From contig VSNG01000007.1 of assembly GCA_009774175.1 (NCBI GenBank), positions 1-64,000 on the forward strand: DNA of 64,000 nucleotides, written 5' to 3'. The notes beneath the pieces were generated by a model. That model saw nothing but the letters and a program-made list of their open reading frames with translations, was not told the DNA's origin and made no database searches. Positions 9,029 through 18,377 of the stretch are shown in pieces (within the stretch, counting starts at the first letter, position 1; every line of letters begins with the position of its first letter). The translations under genes were made by a program, and so were the position numbers. This stretch comes from Lachnospiraceae bacterium (lineage in GTDB: Bacteria > Bacillota > Clostridia > Lachnospirales > Lachnospiraceae).

Positions 9029-9058
9029 AAAAACAGCCCGGGAGTTCCCGAGCTGTTT
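9029..9058 (-). terminator. Terminator between thiI and the HPr-like gene
   Basis: AAACAGC (9031-9037) with CGGGA pairs with TCCCG and GCTGTTT (9052-9058). On the minus strand the hairpin is followed by TTTTTC, so it best serves the HPr-like gene. On the plus strand it may also stop thiI transcripts. Confidence 0.65.
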
Positions 9059-9092
9059 CTGATTATCATATGGATTTGAAGCGAAGCCTCTG

Positions 9093-9323
9093 TTACATGA
9101 TGTAGGGCTTAAGTGTCTCCATAACCTCATCCGTGCCGTCCTCGGCGTGGATGTTCAGGTCGATCGGCTTGGAAAGATCCAGGCTGAAAATACCCATGAT
9201 AGATTTCGCATCGATAACGTATCTGCCGGATACCAGATCAAAATCATAATCAAACTTTGTGATATCATTCACGAAAGATTTAACCTTATCGATAGAATTT
9301 AAAGAAATCTGTACTGTTTTCAT
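9093..9323 (-). CDS. HPr/Crh-like PTS domain protein lacking the active-site histidine
   Basis: A 76-residue single HPr domain. The regulatory-serine region aligns well with HPr: AKSIMGIFSLDLSKPIDLNI contains KSIMG, where the Ser is the HprK/P phosphorylation site in Firmicutes (here Ser41). The N-terminal catalytic block that normally reads GIHARPA is instead IDKVKSFV, so the His that accepts phosphate from enzyme I is absent. This is the Crh situation: a protein that could signal to a catabolite-control regulator but not carry phosphate to sugars. It is divergent from mtaB. GGAGGTAA precedes the start, and TATAAT lies upstream on the minus strand (plus 9362-9367). Confidence 0.8.
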   Translation of the reverse strand: MKTVQISLNSIDKVKSFVNDITKFDYDFDLVSGRYVIDAKSIMGIFSLDLSKPIDLNIHAEDGTDEVMETLKPYIM

Positions 9324-9426
9324 TGCGGAATTACCTCCTTTGATTTTTATACCTTCTGGCTATTATACTAAATGTTGGAAGAGCAAAAGTCAATGATAAA
9401 ACAATACAAAAAATGCGGGGATTACT

Positions 9427-10809
9427 ATGAAAAGTGTAGCATTACATAATCTGGGCTGTAAGGTAAATGCCTATGAAATGGACTTTATGCAACAAATGTT
9501 ACAAGAAAAAGGATATAAAATTGTACCATTTGATGAAGCGGCGGATATTTATATTGTGAACACCTGTACGGTTACAAATATCGCGGACAGGAAGAGCAGA
9601 CAGATGCTTCACCGGGCAAAAAGGAAAAATCCGAACGCTGTTGTCGTGGCGGTCGGTTGTTATGTCCAGACCGGGTCAAAGAGCGTGGAAAAGGATGAGG
9701 CGGTGGATCTGGCCATTGGAAATAACCGAAAGAAGGATCTGGTGGAGATTCTGGAGGACTATCTGGAAAAGAAACGGGAGCGGACGGCTTTTGGAGATGG
9801 GAGCGGCACAGAAGGCCTCCGGGGGACATGTGATGTAATCGACATTGCCCACGCTTCCTATGAGGAAATGACCTTAAGGAAAACGGCGGAGCATACCCGC
9901 GCCTACATTAAAATTCAGGACGGCTGCAACCAGTTTTGCTCTTACTGCATTATTCCCTATGCCAGGGGACGGGTCAGGAGCCGCAGGGAGGAAGATATTC
10001 TAAGAGAAGTGCGGGGCATGGCCGAAAGCGGTTATAGGGAAATCGTGCTGACGGGCATTCATATCAGCTCCTATGGAACGGACCGGGGCGGAAGCGAACT
10101 GCTTTTGCTATTAAAAAAGCTTTCCGATATAGAAGGAATAGAAAGAATCCGGCTTGGCTCTCTGGAGCCGGGTATCGTGACGGATCACTTTGCGGGTCAG
10201 ATAAGCGCCCTGCCGAAGGTCTGTCCTCACTTCCATCTGTCCTTACAGAGCGGCAGCGACACGGTGCTTCGCAGAATGAACCGGCGTTATGATACGGCGG
10301 CCTACTACGGAGCGGTGGAGCTGTTGAGAAAATACTATATAAATCCGGCGATTACCACGGACGTGATCGTGGGATTTCCCGGAGAGACGGAGGAGGAATT
10401 TCTGCAGACAGAGGTTTTTCTGCGCCGGGTTGGATTTTATGAAATGCATATCTTCAAATACTCCCGCCGGCAGGGCACCCGCGCCGCCGATATGGAGGGA
10501 CAGCTTACGGAAGCCGAAAAGGCAGTGCGCAGTGACATATTGATGCGGCTGGAACGGGAAATGTCCCACGCATACCGCGAATCTTTTTTGGGAAAAACGC
10601 AGGAAGTTCTTTTCGAAGAGACCATGGAAAAGGCCGGAAAAACTTACTGGATCGGGCATACACCCAATTATATCAAAGCGGCGAAGGAGGTAAAGCCGGA
10701 AGAGGAGCTGCAAAACCGGGCGCCGGGGCTTAGAAACCGGGTTTTGCAGTGCAGACTGGAAGCCTTTTTGGAAACGGATATTATGCTGACAGTTGAGGCT
10801 GCGCTCTGA
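9427..10809 (+). CDS. mtaB: tRNA t6A37 methylthiotransferase
   Basis: A 460-residue radical-SAM enzyme that adds a methylthio group to C2 of t6A37, giving ms2t6A in ANN-reading tRNAs. An N-terminal UPF0004 domain has Cys ligands in NLGCKVNAYE, VNTCTVTN and VAVGCYVQ. The radical-SAM motif GCNQFCSYCIIPYARGR (CxxxCxxC) lies near 163-179, and a TRAM-like C-terminus follows. The short linker and KIQDGCNQFC context fit the MtaB branch (B. subtilis YqeV) better than MiaB. It is divergent from the HPr-like gene and 92 bases before the binding-protein gene. Confidence 0.92.
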   Translation: MKSVALHNLGCKVNAYEMDFMQQMLQEKGYKIVPFDEAADIYIVNTCTVTNIADRKSRQMLHRAKRKNPNAVVVAVGCYVQTGSKSVEKDEAVDLAIGNNRKKDLVEILEDYLEKKRERTAFGDGSGTEGLRGTCDVIDIAHASYEEMTLRKTAEHTRAYIKIQDGCNQFCSYCIIPYARGRVRSRREEDILREVRGMAESGYREIVLTGIHISSYGTDRGGSELLLLLKKLSDIEGIERIRLGSLEPGIVTDHFAGQISALPKVCPHFHLSLQSGSDTVLRRMNRRYDTAAYYGAVELLRKYYINPAITTDVIVGFPGETEEEFLQTEVFLRRVGFYEMHIFKYSRRQGTRAADMEGQLTEAEKAVRSDILMRLEREMSHAYRESFLGKTQEVLFEETMEKAGKTYWIGHTPNYIKAAKEVKPEEELQNRAPGLRNRVLQCRLEAFLETDIMLTVEAAL

Positions 10810-10901
10810 CAGGATTGTCAGGTCTCGCACAGTTGACCAAACCGCGAAATTCTGCTATTATAAAGAGATCGAAACAGGGAAAATGTGGTTGGAGGAATAC
10901 G

Positions 10902-12344
10902 ATGATGTTACGGAAGAGAAAGAGAATATTTTGCGCGGTTTGCGTGCTGAGTCTGGCATTTGGAATTGCGGGCTGTGGAAACAAATCGCCGTTAGATCCG
11001 AAGAATCCGACCACGATTACAGTCTGGACTTATTATAACGGGGATCAGCTGAGCGCCTTTGACGGCCTGGTGGAGGAGTTTAATGAATCTGTCGGCGCAG
11101 AGAAGGGAATTATGGTAAAGAGCGTCAGTCAGGGTTCCGTAAATGATCTGGAGACAAATGTTCTTGCCGCGGTACAGGGAGAAGTGGGAGCCGACGAGGT
11201 GCCGAATATCTTTATGGCTTATGCGGACACGGCATATACGGTTGACCAGCTGGGTCAGGTTATGGATCTTCAGGAGTATCTGAGTGAAGAAGAGAAAAGC
11301 GCATACATAGATAGTTATATCAAAGAAGGGGACTTTTCGGGAACGGGAGAAGTGAAGATATTTCCAACGGCGAAATCTCTGGAAGTACTTGTTTTAAACA
11401 AGACGGACTGGGATGTGTTTGCAGGGGAGACAGGAGCGGCTTACGACGACCTGGCCGATATGGAAGGTCTGGTTGAGACAGCCAAAAAGTACTATGAATG
11501 GACGGACGAAAAGACGCCGGATGTGCCGGATGACGGCAAGGCGCTGTTTGGCCGCGACGCTATGGCAAACTATATGCTGATTGGCAGTATGCAGCTGGGG
11601 CAGGAGATTTTTCAGGTTTCCGACGGTAAAATGACGCTGCATTTTGATAAGGAAGTGGCGCGCAGGCTTTGGGATAACTATTACATCCCTTATATCAAGG
11701 GATATTTTGCCGCTACGGGGCGTTTCAGAAGCGATGATATTAAGACGGGAAATATTATTGCCTATGTCGGTTCCAGTTCCAGTGTGTCCTTTTTCCCGGA
11801 TACGGTGAGCGTAAGCGATTCAGAGAGCTATCCTATTGAAATGGATGTGCTGCCCTGTCCTGAATTTGACGGCGGTGACTACGCGGTACAGCAGGGAGCG
11901 GGCATGGTGGTGACAAAAGGAGAGGAAGCGGAAGTTTACGCCAGTGTGGAGTTTTTAAAGTGGTTTACGGCAGATGAGAGAAACATAAAGTTTTCCGTGG
12001 ACTCCGGATATCTGCCGGTGACGAAGACCGGAAATGATAAAGACGCGATTGTGGGAAGCGGCGCGGAGATTAAGGACAGTATGCTGAAGACCTTGAATGT
12101 GGGCGTGGATATGGTCAACAGCAATGAAATGTATACGACAAAGGCTTTTGAGGGCGGCACCAGGGCGAGAAATATTCTTGAGTACTCTCTCAGCGAAAAG
12201 GCGGCTGCGGATCGGGAAATTGTAGTCGACAGGATTGCCCAGGGGCTCAGCATGGAGGAAGCGGCTGCGGAGTTTGAGCTGGACGATAATTTTGACGCAT
12301 GGTATGAAGAGACATTGCAGAGCTTACAGGCTTTTGAGCAGTAG
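10902..12344 (+). CDS. Extracellular solute-binding lipoprotein (family 1)
   Basis: A 480-residue lipoprotein of the ABC solute-binding class. The signal peptide ends at lipobox Cys25 (AFGIAGCG). The mature part begins TTITVWTYYNGDQLSAF, typical of sugar-type binding proteins, and includes EVPNIFMAYADTAY and the hinge-like IPYIKGYFA. The start ATG at 10902 follows GGAGG; the frame is open further upstream but overlaps no useful ribosome site. No ABC permease or ATPase gene is near. The next gene on the strand is a Cache-GGDEF-EAL sensor 32 bases away, so this protein may deliver a ligand to that sensor rather than to a transporter. Confidence 0.88.
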   Translation: MMLRKRKRIFCAVCVLSLAFGIAGCGNKSPLDPKNPTTITVWTYYNGDQLSAFDGLVEEFNESVGAEKGIMVKSVSQGSVNDLETNVLAAVQGEVGADEVPNIFMAYADTAYTVDQLGQVMDLQEYLSEEEKSAYIDSYIKEGDFSGTGEVKIFPTAKSLEVLVLNKTDWDVFAGETGAAYDDLADMEGLVETAKKYYEWTDEKTPDVPDDGKALFGRDAMANYMLIGSMQLGQEIFQVSDGKMTLHFDKEVARRLWDNYYIPYIKGYFAATGRFRSDDIKTGNIIAYVGSSSSVSFFPDTVSVSDSESYPIEMDVLPCPEFDGGDYAVQQGAGMVVTKGEEAEVYASVEFLKWFTADERNIKFSVDSGYLPVTKTGNDKDAIVGSGAEIKDSMLKTLNVGVDMVNSNEMYTTKAFEGGTRARNILEYSLSEKAAADREIVVDRIAQGLSMEEAAAEFELDDNFDAWYEETLQSLQAFEQ

Positions 12345-12376
12345 ACGGCTTATGGGGGAACAGCAGGTAAACAACT

Positions 12377-15361
12377 ATGTCTGATCACAAGGGAAAAGGC
12401 AGAACAATTTTTTGGATGGCGCTTCGATCCCTGCTGCTTGTACTGACGGTGGAGATGCTTCTTCTCGTGGGAAGTTTGGTAGTGGGCGGCGTTATTCAGG
12501 CACTCAACAAAAATGCACAGGACATTCTGGCAAAACAGGTGGAAAACAGGGGGAATTATCTGGCCAACGATATGGCGATTAACTGGTCCAATTTAAGCGG
12601 GATCAGCGATAAGGTGGACGCCTGTCTTCTGGAAATGCTTGACAGCAGCGATATGACGGTGGAAGAGTTTATCGAATCCGGCGAAAGCGTTTCGCTGATC
12701 AATGAAGTCTGTCAGGATATGATCGACACCATGTATGGAAAGCAGGTGTCGGGCATTTTTATGCTCTTAAATACCAAAGATCCGAAGGCGGCGGCAGAAC
12801 AGACTGTGCAGGGTATATATCTGCGGGATCTGGATCCGACATCCATGCCTTCCGATCTTCATGCCGATATTTTGGTGGAGAGGGCGCCCGTGGCGGTGGT
12901 CAGGGCCGGTTATCTTGCCACGGATACAAGCTGGCAGCCGGTATTTTCCGCCGCAGACAGCGTAGATCAGCCCTTTTTCCATAAGCCCTATCAGGCGGCA
13001 GTCGAGGGAAAAGGCAAACTTTCCGCGGAAGCATGCGGATACTGGACTACAGCCAGATACAGTCTTTCCGGGGACAGCAGGGAGGCCATTGCCTATTCAC
13101 AGCCTTTGATGTTGCCGGACGGTACGGTTTACGGTGTGATCGGTGTGGAGATTCTGTCTGATTATCTGCAGACGCTTCTGCCAAGCGGGGAGCTTCTGGA
13201 GAAGAACCGTGGTTCCTATGTGCTTTTAAGCGGTACGGAGGACGGGACGCTGACGCCGGTGATGCTCTCAAGTGAAATGCTATCCGGCCAGGCGCTTGAT
13301 GAGCTTCGGTTTTCCTTCACGGACCAGAAGAGAAATGCGGTCACAGATTCCGAAAACGAATACTACGGCGCGGTAAGAAGTCTGTTTCTCTACAGCAGAA
13401 ATGCGCCTTTTGATTCAGATAAGTGGTATCTGGCCGGCTTTGCGAAAGAGGATGATCTTTATGCGTTTGCCATTCAGGTACAGAGGACGCTGATGGCGTC
13501 CTTCGTGGGCACGATACTGATCGGCCTGATCGGTATTTTTCTTGTGAGCTACCGCCTTTCCAAGCCGATCCATCTTCTTTCCGGAGAGGTGGAAAAGGCG
13601 AAGCAGACGGGCGAGCTGCTTGCTCTTCCCAGCACGGGCATCCGGGAGATTGATCAGTTTTCCAACGCGATCACACAGATGCAGCAGGAGGTTACGGATT
13701 CCGCAACCCGGTTTATGCAGATCATACGCATGTCCAGCGTGGATCTGGCAGGTTATGAACTGCGGGAGGGTTCCGACAGGGTTTATGTGACCGCCAATTA
13801 TTTCCCTCTGATGGGTGCGGATAATGTGGACATTGACAACCTGACAGTGGACAGATTTCGCGAGATTAAGACGGAAATAAAGAGAAATATAAAGGCAAGA
13901 ACTGCGGAGGATGGCAGCACGATTTATGCCATGCAGCAGGAAAACGGCAAGGTAAAGTATCTGCGATCCACCACAACGCAGGATGGGGATAAGCTGGTAG
14001 GCCTTTTAGAGGATGTCACGGCCTCCACCCTTGAGAAGAAGCAGATAGAAAGGGAGCGGGACAGCGATATCCTGACGAAGCTTTATGGCAGACAGGGCTT
14101 CCGCCGGGAAGCGGAGGAGCTGTTTGCGCAGCCGGATGTGATGAAGCACGCGGCCCTTCTCATGATTGATCTGGATAACCTAAAGACTACAAACGACAGG
14201 TTTGGCCATAACTTTGGCGACCTCTACATACAGACGGCGGCCCGGTGCTTTCAGGAAAATACCCCGGAGGGTACGCTGTGCGCCCGCCTGGGCGGCGATG
14301 AGTTTCAGATTCTTTTTTATGGCTTTGATGACAGGGAAACGATCAGAGAATGTCTGGATAAACTGTATCGGGCTATTGGAGAAGTGGAATTTATACTTCC
14401 CGACGGACAGAATATGGGACTGAGCGCATCCGGCGGATATGCATGGTATCCGGAGGACAGCGACAGCCTGCATGCCCTGATGAAATACTCTGATTTCGCG
14501 ATGTATCAGGTAAAGCGAACGCAAAAGGGGCGGCTTAAGGAATTTGACAGCGAGGCGTGGAAGCAGCAGATGTCCGAAGACCAGAGCCGGCTGGAATTTC
14601 ATCAGATGCTGGATGCCCGCAAGATCGCATATCATTTTCAGCCTATCTTCCGGGCGGATGACGGGCAGGTTTACGGGTATGAAGCGCTGATGCGCGTGGA
14701 TATGCCGAGTCTGCGCGATCCGAAGCTGGTATTACAGATTGCAAAAGAAGAAGGCCTGATGCATGAGATTGAAAAGCTGACTATGTTCAGAGCCACGGAA
14801 AGCTATATGGCGCTTCTGGAAAGAGGCGTGATATCGCAGACCGCATTTCTGTTTATCAACTCCATTGCCAATGAAGATATGACGACGGAGAATGAGCGGG
14901 AATATCATGAACGCTTTGGGCAGATTCAGGATCGGATCATTATCGAGATCACGGAGACAGAAAATCTGGAGATGGAGCTGATCAGGAAAAAGAGCGCGGC
15001 GGAAGGATTTACCGGCATTTTCGCATTGGATGATTACGGGAGCGGTTACAACAGCGAGCTGAATCTTCTGACACTGAATCCTCACTATGTGAAGGTGGAC
15101 GTCACTATTGTGCGGGATATTGATGTGGATGAGAACAAACAGCAGATTGTGAGAAATATTGTACAGTATGCCCATGAGCGGGATATGAAAATTATTGCGG
15201 AGGGGATAGAGACCGGGACGGAGATGAAAAAGCTGCTGGAGCTTGATGTTGATCTGTTGCAGGGCTTCTATCTTGCAAGGCCGGGCGCAGTGCCGCCTGC
15301 CCTTTCCGAAGACGCGAGACTTCTTCTGTGGGACCGCCGGTCCGGCGGCGAGAGCCGGTAG
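12377..15361 (+). CDS. Membrane c-di-GMP enzyme: sensor-HAMP-GGDEF-EAL
   Basis: A 994-residue two-headed cyclic-di-GMP enzyme. A first membrane helix (about 15-38) precedes a long extracytoplasmic sensor part of dCache type (about 40-365). A second helix (about 372-392) leads to a HAMP-like segment, a PAS-like linker, GGDEF (ARLGGDEFQIL, about 636-646) and EAL (YGYEALMRVD, about 764-773). The cyclase signature is intact; the usual RxxD inhibitory site is replaced by PEGT. The EAL half keeps the family metal and catalytic positions (EAL, FINS, EITETE, DDYGSG, KVD, AEGIET, QG), so both activities are plausible. The neighbouring binding lipoprotein may feed the sensor domain. Confidence 0.92.
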   Translation: MSDHKGKGRTIFWMALRSLLLVLTVEMLLLVGSLVVGGVIQALNKNAQDILAKQVENRGNYLANDMAINWSNLSGISDKVDACLLEMLDSSDMTVEEFIESGESVSLINEVCQDMIDTMYGKQVSGIFMLLNTKDPKAAAEQTVQGIYLRDLDPTSMPSDLHADILVERAPVAVVRAGYLATDTSWQPVFSAADSVDQPFFHKPYQAAVEGKGKLSAEACGYWTTARYSLSGDSREAIAYSQPLMLPDGTVYGVIGVEILSDYLQTLLPSGELLEKNRGSYVLLSGTEDGTLTPVMLSSEMLSGQALDELRFSFTDQKRNAVTDSENEYYGAVRSLFLYSRNAPFDSDKWYLAGFAKEDDLYAFAIQVQRTLMASFVGTILIGLIGIFLVSYRLSKPIHLLSGEVEKAKQTGELLALPSTGIREIDQFSNAITQMQQEVTDSATRFMQIIRMSSVDLAGYELREGSDRVYVTANYFPLMGADNVDIDNLTVDRFREIKTEIKRNIKARTAEDGSTIYAMQQENGKVKYLRSTTTQDGDKLVGLLEDVTASTLEKKQIERERDSDILTKLYGRQGFRREAEELFAQPDVMKHAALLMIDLDNLKTTNDRFGHNFGDLYIQTAARCFQENTPEGTLCARLGGDEFQILFYGFDDRETIRECLDKLYRAIGEVEFILPDGQNMGLSASGGYAWYPEDSDSLHALMKYSDFAMYQVKRTQKGRLKEFDSEAWKQQMSEDQSRLEFHQMLDARKIAYHFQPIFRADDGQVYGYEALMRVDMPSLRDPKLVLQIAKEEGLMHEIEKLTMFRATESYMALLERGVISQTAFLFINSIANEDMTTENEREYHERFGQIQDRIIIEITETENLEMELIRKKSAAEGFTGIFALDDYGSGYNSELNLLTLNPHYVKVDVTIVRDIDVDENKQQIVRNIVQYAHERDMKIIAEGIETGTEMKKLLELDVDLLQGFYLARPGAVPPALSEDARLLLWDRRSGGESR

Positions 15362-15395
15362 TGGCCGCGGCAGGAAAAGACCGGGGATTTTTACA

Positions 15396-15424
15396 TTGAA
15401 TTTTATGAAATGATAGGGTATGAT
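15396..15424 (+). promoter_or_regulatory. Promoter of the ireB-ruvX operon
   Basis: TTGAAT (15396-15401), 17 bp, TATGAT (15419-15424), about 107 bases before the ireB start. Confidence 0.6.
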
Positions 15425-15531
15425 GGGATTATGTCCTGCAAATGTGGATAATTTGCGGGGAAAAGCAATAATTTTGCGAATGGGTAAGGATAAGGAAGGC
15501 AATAATAAACCTTAGATAAGGGCGTGAGAAT

Positions 15532-15807
15532 ATGCAGGGTCGGGATTTGGAAAATACACAGTTTTTTACCGTGGAGACAGAGCCGGAGACAGGCGTGAAG
15601 CTTGTATTGTCTACGGTGTATGAAGCGTTGACGGAGAAAGGGTATAACCCGGTTAATCAGATTGTCGGGTATATCATGTCCGGCGATCCCACTTACATTA
15701 CCAGCCACAAGAACGCAAGAAGCCTTATTATGAAGGTGGAAAGAGACGAGCTCGTGGAGGAGATGCTGGTGGAATATATCAAAAACTCCATTACGAAGAC
15801 TGTGTAA
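15532..15807 (+). CDS. ireB: IreB family regulatory phosphoprotein (UPF0297)
   Basis: A 91-residue protein of the IreB/YrzL family. The N-terminus DLENTQFF carries the Thr region that the Ser/Thr kinase IreK phosphorylates in Enterococcus. The conserved body is ALTEKGYNPVNQIVGYIMSG and DPTYITSHKNARSLI. In Enterococcus IreB tunes cephalosporin resistance and cell-wall homeostasis. The order IreB, RuvX, DUF1292 is the classical Firmicute trio (yrzL-yrrK-yrzB), which supports the call. The genes are closely spaced and share the promoter at 15396. Confidence 0.9.
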   Translation: MQGRDLENTQFFTVETEPETGVKLVLSTVYEALTEKGYNPVNQIVGYIMSGDPTYITSHKNARSLIMKVERDELVEEMLVEYIKNSITKTV

Positions 15808-15817
15808 AAAGAGTTTA

Positions 15818-16273
15818 ATGGGAAAACATATGAGGATTATGGGATTGGATTTCGGTTCCAAAACGGTAGGCGTGGCCATCAGCGATCCGTTGCTGATTAC
15901 GGCGCAGGGAATCGAAATTATAAGGCGTAAGGATGAGAATAAGCTCAGACAGACGCTTGCGAGGATTGAGGCGTTGATCGCGGAGTATGAGGTCGAGGAG
16001 ATCGTACTGGGCCTGCCGAAGAATATGAACGATACAATAGGGGAGCGGGCGGAGCTTACGCTGGAGTTTAAGGAAAAGCTTGAGCGGAGAACGGGGCTTC
16101 CCGTTGTGATGTGGGACGAGAGACTGACAACGGTGGCGGCGCAGCGAGCCATGATGGAAGCCGGAATCCGAAGGGAAAACCGCGGGGAATATGTGGACAA
16201 GATTGCGGCTTGTTTTATTTTGCAGGGATATCTCGATTCGCGTGAAGAAAAACCGTGCAAGAAGAATTTCTAA
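15818..16273 (+). CDS. ruvX: YqgF/RuvX family putative resolvase / pre-16S rRNA nuclease
   Basis: A 151-residue RNase H-fold protein. It has MRIMGLDFGSKTVGVAISDP with the first catalytic Asp, IVLGLPKNMNDTIGERA, and WDERLTTVAAQRAM with the second acidic cluster. A C-terminal DKIAACFILQGYL supplies the last Asp. In E. coli the homologue processes the 5' end of 16S rRNA; it was earlier proposed as a Holliday-junction resolvase. It lies 10 bases after ireB and upstream of the DUF1292 gene in the conserved operon. Confidence 0.93.
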   Translation: MGKHMRIMGLDFGSKTVGVAISDPLLITAQGIEIIRRKDENKLRQTLARIEALIAEYEVEEIVLGLPKNMNDTIGERAELTLEFKEKLERRTGLPVVMWDERLTTVAAQRAMMEAGIRRENRGEYVDKIAACFILQGYLDSREEKPCKKNF

Positions 16274-16337
16274 AGCTTGCACCAGAGAATGCAAAATACA
16301 TGCATTCTCCGTGTGTATGAAAAGTTGTGGAGGTAAT

Positions 16338-16595
16338 ATGGAAAAGGTTAGGTTTACGCCGCAGGAAGGTGAAGCTGTCGATTTTTATGTTCTGGAGCAG
16401 ACGATGATCGGCGGCGTGAATTATCTTCTTGTGACAGATACTGAAGACGACGACGGGGAAGCGCTCATTTTGTGCGATGTTTCCGCGCCGGAGGATACAG
16501 AGGCTGTGTACGAGATCGTGGAAGACGATGAGAAATTAAACGCAGTGGCAGCTGTGTTTGAAAACATGATGGACGACATAAATATTATTCAGTAG
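16338..16595 (+). CDS. DUF1292 (YrzB-like) protein
   Basis: An 85-residue acidic protein of the DUF1292 family: FYVLEQTMIGGVNYLLVTDT, a run of Asp/Glu, then AVYEIVEDDEKLNAVAAVFE. Function unknown; the gene nearly always follows ireB and ruvX in Firmicutes. I chose ATG 16338, which follows GGAGGTAAT. An upstream in-frame ATG lies inside ruvX and would add about 49 residues that look unlike the family. Confidence 0.88.
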   Translation: MEKVRFTPQEGEAVDFYVLEQTMIGGVNYLLVTDTEDDDGEALILCDVSAPEDTEAVYEIVEDDEKLNAVAAVFENMMDDINIIQ

Positions 16596-16614
16596 AAAAT
16601 GGAGGGAAGCTTTT

Positions 16615-18291
16615 TTGAGGAAAAATGAACAGGGGAAGTCGGCGAGTAAGCTGAAAGTTATCCCATTGGGCGGTCTTGAGCAGATTGGGCTTAATATCAC
16701 TGCCTTCGAATATGAGGATAGCATTGTTGTTGTGGACTGCGGACTGTCGTTCCCGGAGGACGAAATGCTGGGAATTGATCTGGTGATACCGGATATCACC
16801 TATCTGAAAGAGAACGCAGGCAAAGTAAAGGGGTTTGTGATCACCCACGGACATGAGGATCACATCGGGGCGCTGCCCTATGTACTGAAGGAGCTGAACA
16901 TACCTGTCTATGCCACGAAGCTGACGATGGGCATTATTGAAAATAAGCTGGAAGAGCATGGATTGATGAAGACGACCAAAAGAAAGGTTGTCAAGTTTGG
17001 GCAGTCGATTAATCTGGGCCAGTTTCGGATCGAGTTTATAAAGACAAACCACAGTATTGTGGACGCCGCCGCGCTGGCGATTTATTCACCGGCAGGCGTG
17101 GTGGTGCATACGGGAGATTTTAAGGTGGATTACACGCCGGTATTTGGTGACGCCATAGATTTGCAGAGATTTGCAGAGATTGGCAAAAAGGGCGTACTGG
17201 CGCTTATGTGTGACTCTACCAATGCGGAAAGATTTGGATTTACTCCTTCTGAGAAGACGGTTGGCAGGACTTTTGATTCTCTTTTTCTGGAGCATAAGGA
17301 TACCCGCATTTTGATTGCGACTTTTGCCTCGAATGTGGACAGAGTGCGTCAGATTATTAATACGGCTGAGAAGTTCGACAGGAAGGTTGTGGTGGAAGGC
17401 CGCAGCATGATTAATATTATTGAGACAGCCTCCAATCTGGGTTATTTGCAGATTGCGGACAAAACGCTGATTGATGTGGAGGAGTTGAAGAACTACCCGC
17501 CGGAGAAGACGGTTATCATTACCACCGGAAGCCAGGGCGAGAGTATGGCGGCGCTGAGCCGTATGGCAAGCAATAATCATAAAAAGATATCCATCATGCC
17601 CGGAGATACGGTTATCTTTTCTTCCCATCCTATACCGGGTAATGAGAAAGCGGTCACCAATGTGATTAACGAGCTCCAGATGAAGGGAGCGGACGTTATT
17701 TTTCAGGATGTGCATGTGTCGGGGCATGCCTGTCAGGAAGAAATCAAGCTGATTTATTCGCTTGTTAAGCCAAGGTATGCGGTTCCGATTCACGGAGAAT
17801 ATAAGCATAGAAAAGCGCAGGCGAAGATTGCGGCACAGCTGGGAATTGCCAGGGAAAATATTTTCATGCTGCAATCCGGCGATGTACTGGAAATGGATGA
17901 CACTAAGGCCGTGGTAAACGGAAAAGTGCCGGTAGGCGCCATTCTGGTAGACGGACTGGGCGTAGGAGATGTGGGTAACGTGGTACTGCGCGACAGACAG
18001 CATCTGGCGGAAGACGGCATTATGATTGTGGTAATGGCGTTAGAGTCTCACAGCGACCAGCTTGTGTCGGGCCCCGATATTGTGTCGAGGGGATTTGTCT
18101 ACGTGAGAGAATCGGACGAGCTTTTGGATGAGGCAAGACTTCTGGTAGATCAGGCAGTGCAGGACTGCCTTGACAGAGGAAAGACTGATTGGGGAAAATT
18201 AAAGAGCACTGTCAAGGATGTGCTGAGCGACTTTGTATGGAAGAAGACGAAGAGAAGACCGATGATACTGCCCATTATTATGGAGGTTTAA
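16615..18291 (+). CDS. Ribonuclease J
   Basis: A 558-residue metallo-beta-lactamase/beta-CASP ribonuclease, a main 5'-3' exo- and endoribonuclease of Firmicutes. It shows VIPLGGLEQIGLNITAFEY, the metal motif THGHEDHIGALPYVL (about 77-91), HTGDFKVD, the beta-CASP block TTGSQGESMAALSRMA and the late IHGEYKHRKAQAKIA. The only sensible start is TTG at 16615, preceded by GGAGGGAAGC; the next in-frame Met lies inside the catalytic domain. The stop codon is followed at once by a fragment of the palindromic repeat family. Whether it is RnjA or RnjB cannot be decided here. Confidence 0.93.
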   Translation: MRKNEQGKSASKLKVIPLGGLEQIGLNITAFEYEDSIVVVDCGLSFPEDEMLGIDLVIPDITYLKENAGKVKGFVITHGHEDHIGALPYVLKELNIPVYATKLTMGIIENKLEEHGLMKTTKRKVVKFGQSINLGQFRIEFIKTNHSIVDAAALAIYSPAGVVVHTGDFKVDYTPVFGDAIDLQRFAEIGKKGVLALMCDSTNAERFGFTPSEKTVGRTFDSLFLEHKDTRILIATFASNVDRVRQIINTAEKFDRKVVVEGRSMINIIETASNLGYLQIADKTLIDVEELKNYPPEKTVIITTGSQGESMAALSRMASNNHKKISIMPGDTVIFSSHPIPGNEKAVTNVINELQMKGADVIFQDVHVSGHACQEEIKLIYSLVKPRYAVPIHGEYKHRKAQAKIAAQLGIARENIFMLQSGDVLEMDDTKAVVNGKVPVGAILVDGLGVGDVGNVVLRDRQHLAEDGIMIVVMALESHSDQLVSGPDIVSRGFVYVRESDELLDEARLLVDQAVQDCLDRGKTDWGKLKSTVKDVLSDFVWKKTKRRPMILPIIMEV

Positions 18292-18350
18292 CAGCTTGAG
18301 CGCGGCCGGGCTGAGGCTGTGCGAACGAGCGTGGCCAGCGGTGCATTACC
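18291..18350 (+). repeat. Degenerate palindromic element after the RNase J stop
   Basis: The sequence after the RNase J stop begins ACAGCTTGAGCGCGGCC, overlapping the last A of TAA. It continues with GC-rich pieces resembling the 29-bp unit at 18851-18995 (for example GAACGAGCGTGGCC). It appears to be a shortened or decayed member of the same family. Confidence 0.5.
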
Positions 18351-18377
18351 GACACTTTACCAAAGGAGATACACATC

